12,863 nt of DNA from an uncultured Bacteroidales bacterium (GTDB lineage Bacteria; Bacteroidota; Bacteroidia; Bacteroidales; UBA3663): assembly GCA_905236195.1 (NCBI GenBank), contig CAJOOX010000041.1:1-12863 (forward strand). Direction: 5' to 3'. How positions within the stretch are numbered: the first letter of the stretch is position 1; each line of letters opens with the position of its first letter. A program made the translations under genes and the position numbers. The notes beneath the pieces are model-generated. The model made no database searches. It had not been told where the DNA came from and saw only the letters and a list, made by a program, of their open reading frames with translations. Below, piece by piece: positions 1 through 5,780 of this stretch.

Positions 1-221
1 GGATCTGCCATTCTTCATGTATCGTTTGGTGGTGTTATTTGGGTAGGATGGTGTGTCTGGTCATCCACGGACTATTGCAACTGAGCCCATTTTCCACCCG
101 AGATTTTGAGTTCTTCCTTTACTCTTTTTGGCAGTTTTTTGATTTAAATACATCTTTTTTTGCCCTTTCTTATGCAAAATCGCCTATTTTTATCCTAAAA
201 TCGCATTTTTTTGCACGTTTG
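1..221. other. Upstream non-coding T-rich region
   Basis: I see no supportable gene here. The longest open frames have atypical composition (rich in Phe, Ser, Cys and His) and no family resemblance. From about 110 the DNA is very T-rich on the + strand, with several runs of five to seven T. It contains the repeated word GCAAAATC (174-181 and 225-232) and AAAATCGC (176-183 and 197-204) just upstream of the promoter. These could be upstream-element or operator sequences. A minus-strand ATG lies at 18-16, reading M-K-N-G-R-S off the left edge. Six codons are too few to call a divergent gene. Confidence 0.5.
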
Positions 222-233
222 TTTGCAAAATCC
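174..233. repeat. Short repeated GCAAAATC/AAAATCGC words before the promoter
   Basis: GCAAAATCGC occurs at 174-183, AAAATCGC recurs at 197-204, and GCAAAATCC is at 225-233. TGCAAAA (173-179) is also inverted relative to TTTTGCA (208-214), and the palindrome TTTGCAAA (222-229) covers the -33 box of the promoter. The arrangement would suit a regulator-binding region, but such words arise easily in A/T-rich DNA. The assignment as an operator is inference only. Confidence 0.25.
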
Positions 234-253
234 AATTATTTTCTTCATCTTTG
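222..253 (+). promoter_or_regulatory. Bacteroides-type -33/-7 promoter
   Basis: TTTG at 222-225 is followed after 20 bp by CATCTTTG at 246-253. The Bacteroidota housekeeping sigma factor uses TTTG, 19-21 bp, TAnnTTTG. The match is complete at -33 and differs by one base (C for T) at -7. Transcription would start near 257-261. I found no comparably good promoter between 450 and 611, so this is the best candidate for driving the leader RNA and, by read-through, the downstream operon. Confidence 0.6.
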
Positions 254-257
254 CATC

Positions 258-449
258 GTGTTCTATTCACAAAAATCGGGACACCGACATATTTGCTCAA
301 ATCGTCTTCCGAATCAGCACCTCGCAAAACGAGTTAAAAGAGCAAACTAACACCTGTTTGAGTCTGCGCATTATGCGTGGACTTCAACCATAAGGCGTTA
401 GGGACGTGCTGAACTTGGAAGACGTAAGGTGGAGTCTACGCTTTTTTTT
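258..449 (+). ncRNA. Structured leader RNA or small RNA with alternative folds
   Basis: This is a predicted RNA of about 190 nt between the promoter start region and a U tract. Visible helices in one fold are: TCGG/CCGA hairpin (276-279 with 284-287); a long-range stem of 8 bp (303-310 with 417-424) plus 7 bp (314-320 with 406-412) separated by a small internal loop; CTCG/CGAG hairpin (321-324 with 330-333); 347-354 with 394-401 (7 of 8 paired); and a terminal hairpin of 358-370 with 374-387. In the competing fold, 375-386 leaves the terminal hairpin and pairs with 430-441 to form a terminator. The arrangement resembles attenuators and riboswitches, or a 6S-like rod by size. I cannot assign it to a known RNA family by eye. 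Confidence 0.5.
375..449 (+). terminator. Intrinsic terminator, possibly conditional
   Basis: Bases 375-386 pair with 430-441 in 12 consecutive pairs, two of them G-U. The loop is about 43 nt and the stem is followed immediately by eight T residues (442-449), then A and five more T. The 5' arm is also needed by the upstream hairpin 358-387, so terminator and anti-terminator compete. The closest downstream gene starts 161 bp later. Termination here would either end a free small RNA or attenuate the operon. Confidence 0.55.
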
Positions 450-610
450 ATTTTTAAATATATGGAGTGTGGAAAGAGCCAGTAGTAAATGTCTTCCGTG
501 TGTGTTTATAATGAATTTAGAGATTAATTCATTAATTCGCATCATTAAAGTCAATGAAGTTCAGATACCTCATCATATGATTGCAAGTTAAACTCTTAAT
601 ATTTACGATT
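450..610 (+). other. A/T-rich spacer between terminator and first gene
   Basis: No gene is supportable here. A weak hairpin is possible (ATGAATT at 511-517 with AATTCAT at 526-532). TATAAT at 507-512 resembles an E. coli -10 box, but it has no -35 partner and is not the Bacteroidota consensus. TATGATTG at 576-583 is one base from the -7 consensus but lacks TTTG at the expected -33 distance. If the upstream RNA always terminates, a promoter must still lie in this stretch. Confidence 0.4.
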
Positions 611-1390
611 ATGTCACAGAACAGAACGATTATTTCAGGCTTGGAGCCGGATGATTCTCCTCGTCAGCAAAACTCCAATTACAACCGTCAGGGTGGTGGA
701 GATTTTTACTCACGTGGTAATGGCAATTCCCATAGGGGTACGGTTGTCCCCGGAATGGATGATTCCCCGGCTCCTCAGGGAGGCCAGTCTGCCCCTCAGG
801 CACAGCCGTCTTATGGCAAAGCCGCTTCTCAGGGTAAACCCGTTGTAGGTTTCCTCTATTCTGTATCCCGTTATGCAGGAGGCGAATTCTGGCCTTTGCA
901 CATCGGTCAGAACGTGATTGGCCAGAACAGCAAGTGCGATATTCAGTTGCCTGAAGGTACGGTTTCTGGCGAACATGCCGTTTTGGTGGTCAGAAAGATG
1001 AAAAACCCCGAGAAGGTAATAGCCTCCATTAGCGATGCCCGTTCCACCAATGGAACGATGATCAATGGTGTGAGTTTGGGATTCTCGGCTGAAGAGTGCA
1101 AGAATGGCGATATCTTGACTATTGGAGACAATTATGAACTCCTTGTGGTGCTTATCGATGCTCCTACTTTGGGTCTGAAGGTAAATCCCAATTTCATAGC
1201 CGTAGAAACCGATGCACAGCCGGCTTATCCCAATGACGAACCCCCGATGTTCGGAGGTGGGGCTGGAGCTACACGCGCTGAGTCTTCCTTTGATGAACCT
1301 CCTTACTGGAATGGTGGTGGCGGAGCTCCCGGCACGGTGGGTTTAGATGGTACTATAGGCGGTAATCACGGCGGAACCGTCGGAATGTAA
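611..1390 (+). CDS. Soluble FHA-domain protein with Thr-motif tails
   Basis: This is a 259-residue cytoplasmic protein with no signal peptide or membrane segment. A low-complexity N-terminus rich in Gly, Gln, Ser and Pro (1-76) precedes an FHA domain (about 96-192), and a Gly-rich tail follows. FHA marks are SGEH (119-122) and STNGT (145-149). The usual phosphate-contacting Arg of the GR motif is Gln105 (IGQ), so canonical pThr binding is doubtful. The N-terminus has a repeat: RTIISGLEPDDSP (5-17) and GTVVPGMDDSP (43-53). The C-terminus has GTVG, GTIG and GTVG with Thr242, Thr248 and Thr256. By analogy with GarA/OdhI and Fha1 it may be a kinase substrate and adaptor for the two kinases encoded next; that is inference. 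The ATG at 611 is preferred over an upstream in-frame TTG at 581, which adds residues unlike the protein. Confidence 0.88.
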   Translation: MSQNRTIISGLEPDDSPRQQNSNYNRQGGGDFYSRGNGNSHRGTVVPGMDDSPAPQGGQSAPQAQPSYGKAASQGKPVVGFLYSVSRYAGGEFWPLHIGQNVIGQNSKCDIQLPEGTVSGEHAVLVVRKMKNPEKVIASISDARSTNGTMINGVSLGFSAEECKNGDILTIGDNYELLVVLIDAPTLGLKVNPNFIAVETDAQPAYPNDEPPMFGGGAGATRAESSFDEPPYWNGGGGAPGTVGLDGTIGGNHGGTVGM

Positions 1391-1422
1391 AAAGGGGAGA
1401 ATCCCTAAAAGCAATGTAAATT

Positions 1423-3063
1423 ATGTCAATTCAGAAATTACAAGGCAGAGCAGAGGCAAAACATGGCGTTTACTATGAGTTCGACACCGAGTCTGAACCG
1501 CTGGGTGTCGGCGGCATGGGTAAGGTCTATGAAGGCCGCTGTGTAGATGAACGAAGTGGAATGACTCGCAAGGTGGCCATCAAATTTATGTATGATGACT
1601 TGCCCGACAGTGCCATTGAACGAGCCAGGCGCGAGGCTTCCATACAGATACGTAACGACAACCTCGTCGAAATGCTGGGTTTCATCGAAACAGAGACCAA
1701 GGATGTGCTGGGAGAGAGTGTTAAGCATTACCATGTGGTGAGCGAACTGCTCGAAGGCGTCTCTTTGGACGATATGCTGCAAGGCAAATTTCTGGATCGT
1801 AAGGGGCAAGTGGTTCAGTATGCCCAGAAGCTATACGATGACTACCGGAAGGATGTTTACCGTTTCGCCATCCAGGTGATGCGGAGCATCCTGACGGGTC
1901 TGATGTCTCTCCACGATGCCGGTTATATCCACCGCGACATCGATCCTACCAACATCATGGTGACCCGTGACGGTCATATCAAATTGATCGATTTCGGCAT
2001 TGCCAAGCAGCTCCGCTCGCTCACTACCAACGACAAGTCGCTCACGGTAGCCGGTGTATTTATGGGCAAACCGGAATATGCCGCGCCGGAACTGGTGCTT
2101 GGCGATATCAAGAGCCAGGGCGTTACGACGGATATCTACGCGATGGGCATTCTCCTGTTCCAGTGTATCGTCGGCCATACACCCTTCGAAGGCGACCGTC
2201 ACGAGGTGCTCCACAAACAGATTCACGCCAAACTTCCCCTGCATCTTATCAAGAACAAAGACTTGCGTAAGATTGTGGAGAAGGCAACCCAGAAGAACCG
2301 TGCCGACCGCTTCCAGAGCGCGGCCGAATTCAGAGTTGCTTTGGAACGCCTTCCAGTAAGTCTGAAGGATGATGCGATCCAGTGGAATAAAACGAAAAGC
2401 ATCATTGCCGCTTCTGTAGCAGGCGCAGCTCTGATTGGCGCTGCTGTGGCTTTCTGGCCGAAATCTGATCCAAACCCCCAAACAGAATTCATTACTGGAG
2501 GAAACGACTCTAACACGTTTAAAGAAACGCAAAAAGCCCGTGTAACTAATCAGCTTACATCTTCCGATACGATGACATTTCATGTCGCTTTGGATCTTCT
2601 GAAGAGCGACGGAGCACCCAAAGGGGTAAAATACCTCAATGAGCTGTCAAATAAAGGCTATGCCGAGGCAACGTTGTTGCTGAGCCGGCTTTACTTTGAG
2701 GGCAAGACCCAGAGGGATGCCATCATAGAATCGGTAGTGGCCATGCGCAAAAGGGCAGGTGTGGAGATTGACAATGTCAAGGCCCACGAGATGTTGGAAC
2801 GTTGCGTCGAGCAGGACAAAAACAACTACAAAGCACTTTTCGAGTTGGGTAAAGATTATTACGGTGGTCCCGGTCGAGCAGAAGGCTATGAACGCGACAT
2901 GGAAAAAGCCATCGACTATTTCACAAAAGCCCTTGCGGCATCCGAACTCCGTGATGACCCATCCTATGTAGAACAGAGTCGCACCGCCCTGAAGAATGCC
3001 CAGGAGGCTAAAGAACAGTTGGATGCTGCCCAAGCTCTTGAGTCAGCCTATCCAGTGCAATAA
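1423..3063 (+). CDS. Transmembrane Ser/Thr kinase with periplasmic Sel1/TPR-like domain
   Basis: This is a 546-residue bacterial eukaryote-like (Hanks-type) kinase. The cytoplasmic kinase domain (about 18-312) shows the glycine loop GVGGMG (28-33), ATP Lys54, helix-C Glu71, HRD (170-172) with catalytic Asp172, Asn177, DFG (190-192) and APE (221-223). A single membrane helix spans about 327-345, preceded by NKTK, which supports an N-in topology. The C-terminal 200 residues are periplasmic, with helical Sel1/TPR-like repeats (about 390-510; for example GYAEATLLLSRLYFEG and NNYKALFELGKDYYGG), a probable ligand- or protein-sensing region. Two signature residues are unusual: the catalytic loop reads HRDIDPTN (Asp174 for Lys) and the P+1 loop reads GKPEY (Lys216 for Thr). 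It follows the FHA gene by 32 bp and precedes a second kinase by 7 bp. Activity is likely but not certain because of these changes. Confidence 0.93.
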   Translation: MSIQKLQGRAEAKHGVYYEFDTESEPLGVGGMGKVYEGRCVDERSGMTRKVAIKFMYDDLPDSAIERARREASIQIRNDNLVEMLGFIETETKDVLGESVKHYHVVSELLEGVSLDDMLQGKFLDRKGQVVQYAQKLYDDYRKDVYRFAIQVMRSILTGLMSLHDAGYIHRDIDPTNIMVTRDGHIKLIDFGIAKQLRSLTTNDKSLTVAGVFMGKPEYAAPELVLGDIKSQGVTTDIYAMGILLFQCIVGHTPFEGDRHEVLHKQIHAKLPLHLIKNKDLRKIVEKATQKNRADRFQSAAEFRVALERLPVSLKDDAIQWNKTKSIIAASVAGAALIGAAVAFWPKSDPNPQTEFITGGNDSNTFKETQKARVTNQLTSSDTMTFHVALDLLKSDGAPKGVKYLNELSNKGYAEATLLLSRLYFEGKTQRDAIIESVVAMRKRAGVEIDNVKAHEMLERCVEQDKNNYKALFELGKDYYGGPGRAEGYERDMEKAIDYFTKALAASELRDDPSYVEQSRTALKNAQEAKEQLDAAQALESAYPVQ

Positions 3064-3070
3064 CTACGCT

Positions 3071-4090
3071 ATGCCTAATCAACAACCACAGCAATACCCG
3101 CCGTCCAAAACAGTTGTTCAGCGGCCCGGTGACCCCTTCATCTATCTTAAGGTGATGGGGGAGTGGTATTGCTATAACCCGGATAATTCCCATATCGGCG
3201 GCGGTGCCATGGGCGATGTTTACAAAGGATTCCGTTGCAAGACCGGCGAACCGATAGCCATCAAGAAGGTGAAGAGCGCCTATTCCGGCAATAAAATGAT
3301 TCGTGAGCGTGCGCGTCAGGAAGCTTCGTTGGCCTTCCGTCATCCCAATCTGGTAGAGATGGTGGGCTATTGTGAATATGCACCCGACTACGGACCCGTC
3401 TTTATTCTGAGCCATTTTGTGCAAGGCGAGAACATCGACAAATATGTTCATCAGATGGATAACGATCCGCTCCGGGTTGAAAAAATCTGTCATGCGATTC
3501 AATCCGTATTGGATGCCCTCGACTATGCTCACTCGCGAGGTGTTATCCATCGCGACATCAAACCGTCCAACATCATGGTGGAGAACAATTCCAATGTCCG
3601 TCTTATGGACTTGGGCATTGCCCGTATGAACGGAGGCAATAAGTTCTCGTCCTATGGTTTCATCGGCACACCGGAATATTCTGCACCCGAGCAGATACTG
3701 CGCGAGGAAAATGCCCAGGCACGGATCAATGCCACCACGGATATCTACGCGCTCGGCATCACGTTCTATGAACTCCTGACCGGAAAGAACCCCATGTCTT
3801 GCACTACCGAAGTCGATACGCTGACCAGGCAGATCAAAGAACCCCTTCCCAACGACTCAAAGATTCCCTTCAAGTTGATGAAGGTGATTTGGAAAGCGAC
3901 AAACAAAGATCAGGACAAGCGTTACCAGACGGCCTCGGATTTCAAAAAGGCCATTCAGGATGCGCTTACACCGGATCCCACATTCAGTGATAAACTCAAC
4001 AACTATGTGCAGGCCCATACCCTCTCAGCCGTATTGTGGGCGATAGGATTTGTTGCTTTGATCATTGTGATATTATTGCTAATTATTTAA
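3071..4090 (+). CDS. Tail-anchored Ser/Thr kinase
   Basis: This 339-residue Hanks-type kinase has canonical catalytic elements: GGGAMG loop (43-48), Lys65, helix-C Glu84, HRDIKPSN (160-167), and GTPEY (199-203) followed by APE. The DFG motif is DLG (180-182), a tolerated variant in some active kinases. The activation loop is short. A hydrophobic segment at about 317-339 forms the extreme C-terminus, so the protein is probably anchored in the inner membrane with the kinase in the cytoplasm and no periplasmic sensor. The N-terminal tail contains KTVVQRPG with Thr14, resembling the Thr motifs of the first FHA protein. The start ATG at 3071 lies 7 bp after the previous stop; an upstream in-frame ATG at 2996 would overlap the preceding gene and is rejected. 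It likely works downstream of, or in parallel with, the sensor kinase. Confidence 0.93.
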   Translation: MPNQQPQQYPPSKTVVQRPGDPFIYLKVMGEWYCYNPDNSHIGGGAMGDVYKGFRCKTGEPIAIKKVKSAYSGNKMIRERARQEASLAFRHPNLVEMVGYCEYAPDYGPVFILSHFVQGENIDKYVHQMDNDPLRVEKICHAIQSVLDALDYAHSRGVIHRDIKPSNIMVENNSNVRLMDLGIARMNGGNKFSSYGFIGTPEYSAPEQILREENAQARINATTDIYALGITFYELLTGKNPMSCTTEVDTLTRQIKEPLPNDSKIPFKLMKVIWKATNKDQDKRYQTASDFKKAIQDALTPDPTFSDKLNNYVQAHTLSAVLWAIGFVALIIVILLLII

Positions 4091-4096
4091 ATAGCT

Positions 4097-5110
4097 ATGG
4101 AACTGAAACAACTTCACACCACCCAAACAGACCTCCTGCAGGGATTTGCTGAATCGCGCATAGGAGGCCGTGCCGAGAATCAGGACTCCTATGGTTCGGC
4201 TGATACCAAACGCGGCTTTCTGGCTGTGATGTGCGATGGCATGGGCGGCGGCCCCGGCGGCAAGACTGCATCGTCGATAGCGGTCGAAACAATTATCCGA
4301 AGCGTGCAGGAAGCCCCCGAGGACGAAGAACAGGCCAATGTAGTTATCAAGGCGATTCGCAATGCCAACATGGCGATTCTCGAACGCGCTGCCGCCGAAC
4401 CCACGCTCAAGGGGATGGGATCCACGGCGGTTGTGGCTCTTTTCAACGAGGATTCTGTGTGGGTTGCCCATGTAGGTGACAGCCGTTGCTACCAGATTCG
4501 GGGCAAGAAGAAAGCCTTTCGCACCTTCGACCACAGCATGGTCTTCGAATTGGTCAAGCAGGGCGTCATATCCGAAGAGCAGGCCCGTCTCTCAGCCCAG
4601 TCGAATGTAATTACCCGGGCCTTGGGCATCAAGCCCGATGTTGAGGTGAGTATCGAAGAGCTGAGTTTTGAAAAAGGCGACCGTTTCCTGCTCTGCAGCG
4701 ATGGTATTCACGGGACAATGCCTGAAGCGAATCTCATTCAGAAACTTTCCAATCGGAAGATGGCCCTTGGCGCCTTGGTCGATGATATTGCCACCGGGGT
4801 GGATAATCAGGGGCGACAGGAAGGCGGAGGACACGACAACCTGACCCTGTTGCTGATTGAAACAAAGAAAAATTCATTAAAAGAAACCCCTATGAATAAA
4901 AAAGCAAAAATCTCAATTGCCGTACTTGGCTTTGTCTGCATCGCCAGTCTGATTCTCAATATTGTATTACTCAGTAAGTCTTCTTGTGAACAGACAGTTC
5001 CGGAACAGCAGGAACAGAAGGTTTCCACCGACATTATGAACAAAGCTAAGGAATCTGATTCTGAAATAAAGGTCCCGGAAGTTAAGCAAGATCAGCAAAA
5101 CAATAACTAA
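4097..5110 (+). CDS. Membrane PP2C-type Ser/Thr phosphatase (copy 1)
   Basis: This 337-residue metal-dependent phosphatase (PPM/PP2C family) would reverse Ser/Thr phosphorylation by the neighbouring kinases. The catalytic domain (about 12-256) carries RAENQD (25-30), CDGMGGG (46-52), GMGST (106-110), GDSRCY (127-132), CSDG (200-203) and GGHDN (244-248). The metal-binding acidic residues Asp30, Asp47, Asp202 and Asp247 are all present, so it should be active. A membrane helix at about 272-293 follows a Lys-rich stretch, placing the phosphatase in the cytoplasm and a short Gln/Glu/Lys-rich tail (294-337) in the periplasm. An internal ATG at 4892 just before the helix is not treated as a start. 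It lies 6 bp after the second kinase gene, the usual kinase-phosphatase pairing, and is paralogous to the PP2C at 9297-10757. Confidence 0.94.
   Translation: MELKQLHTTQTDLLQGFAESRIGGRAENQDSYGSADTKRGFLAVMCDGMGGGPGGKTASSIAVETIIRSVQEAPEDEEQANVVIKAIRNANMAILERAAAEPTLKGMGSTAVVALFNEDSVWVAHVGDSRCYQIRGKKKAFRTFDHSMVFELVKQGVISEEQARLSAQSNVITRALGIKPDVEVSIEELSFEKGDRFLLCSDGIHGTMPEANLIQKLSNRKMALGALVDDIATGVDNQGRQEGGGHDNLTLLLIETKKNSLKETPMNKKAKISIAVLGFVCIASLILNIVLLSKSSCEQTVPEQQEQKVSTDIMNKAKESDSEIKVPEVKQDQQNNN
4232..4257 (+). repeat. 26-bp exact repeat shared by the two PP2C genes, copy 1
   Basis: Identical to 9423-9448. It encodes the metal-binding CDGMGGGPG region. Identity at third codon positions across nine codons suggests a recent shared origin or gene conversion over this motif, although strong codon preference could also explain it. 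Confidence 0.6.
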
Positions 5111-5130
5111 ATATCTAACAACTACACATT

Positions 5131-5751
5131 ATGAAATCTTATTCAATCGGAAGAGAACAGGGCTGCGACATTGTAATCAATGACAGCACGGATGTCATCA
5201 GCCGTCGTCATGCGGTTCTCACTGTGGGTCCGGGCAGTAAAATGACCATTCTGGATCAAAGTCAGAACGGTACCTATATCAATGGTATCCGTATTTCGAG
5301 AAACGTTCCTGTTCCTGTTACCCGCAAGGATAACGTTTCTTTTGCTCATGTGGCTCAGCTGGACTGGAACATCATTCCCAATCCGATCGGCTATTTGAAG
5401 TATGTGATTGCTGCTGTGGCCGCGATTGTGGTAATCGGCGGCGGAATTTGGGCCTACATTGCCTTATCTTCCGATCCGACACCGGCACCACCTGCCGACA
5501 ATGGCGCACCCAATACGGTTGTCGCACCCTCCGACACACTCAACAAAAATGCGGTTGAGCCCAAAGAGGAAACGCAGAACCCTGAAAATGATGAAGCCGC
5601 CAAGAAGGACGATGCTCAAGCCAACGAAGCCGCCAAAACCAAGGCCGGAAAATCAGACAAGGCTGCCAAGAAGGAAGAGCCTAAGCCTGCAGAGCAGGAA
5701 GAAGCTCCCAAGAAAGACAGCACGTCCAATGCTTCAAAATATCGTCTCTAA
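5131..5751 (+). CDS. FHA-TM protein with Lys/Glu/Ala/Pro-rich periplasmic tail
   Basis: This is a 206-residue membrane protein. An FHA domain begins almost at the first residue (about 2-82) and has all phospho-threonine-binding marks: IGR (6-8), SRRH (24-27) and NGT (46-48). One membrane helix (about 91-113) follows, then about 90 residues rich in Lys, Glu, Ala and Pro (114-206), with repeated AAK-type segments. The tail resembles periplasm-spanning linkers such as those of TonB or TolA in composition, not in any recognised domain. The expected role is to bring a phosphorylated cytoplasmic partner to the inner membrane and reach into the periplasm. It is related to the FHA domains at 5781 and 8637, sharing the domain-ending pattern with a conserved Trp. 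The start codon is preceded by CATT, as in other FHA genes of this cluster. Confidence 0.9.
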   Translation: MKSYSIGREQGCDIVINDSTDVISRRHAVLTVGPGSKMTILDQSQNGTYINGIRISRNVPVPVTRKDNVSFAHVAQLDWNIIPNPIGYLKYVIAAVAAIVVIGGGIWAYIALSSDPTPAPPADNGAPNTVVAPSDTLNKNAVEPKEETQNPENDEAAKKDDAQANEAAKTKAGKSDKAAKKEEPKPAEQEEAPKKDSTSNASKYRL

Positions 5752-5780
5752 TTGTAAAAACCTTTTAAATACATAACATT

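Noticed and set aside
1..18. Divergent minus-strand gene starting at 18-16
   Set aside because: Only six codons lie in the window and no clear promoter precedes them.
39..350. Open frame of 103 codons upstream of the cluster
   Set aside because: It overlaps the promoter and the structured RNA, its residues are Phe/Ser/His-rich as expected from T-rich DNA, and it has no motif or plausible start context.
507..512. TATAAT as a promoter -10 box
   Set aside because: No -35 partner at 16-18 bp, and Bacteroidota use the TTTG/TAnnTTTG promoter type.
406..591. Open frame of 61 codons between the leader RNA and the first gene
   Set aside because: It starts inside the long-range stem and runs through the terminator U tract; no domain or family pattern is visible.
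1..610. tRNA, tmRNA, RNase P RNA or SRP RNA in the leader region
   Set aside because: None of their conserved sequence blocks (CCA end with acceptor stem, SRP GGAAGG-type tetraloop region, RNase P core) could be found in the + strand.
1393..1406. Hairpin AGGG/CCCT between the first two genes as a terminator
   Set aside because: Only four base pairs and no U tract follow it.
1831..2583. 250-codon minus-strand open frame
   Set aside because: It is antisense to the sensor kinase, whose catalytic motifs are unmistakable in the + frame.
4892..5110. Separate small membrane protein starting at an internal ATG in the first PP2C gene
   Set aside because: It is in frame with the phosphatase and encodes only its membrane helix and tail; the second PP2C has the same fused layout.
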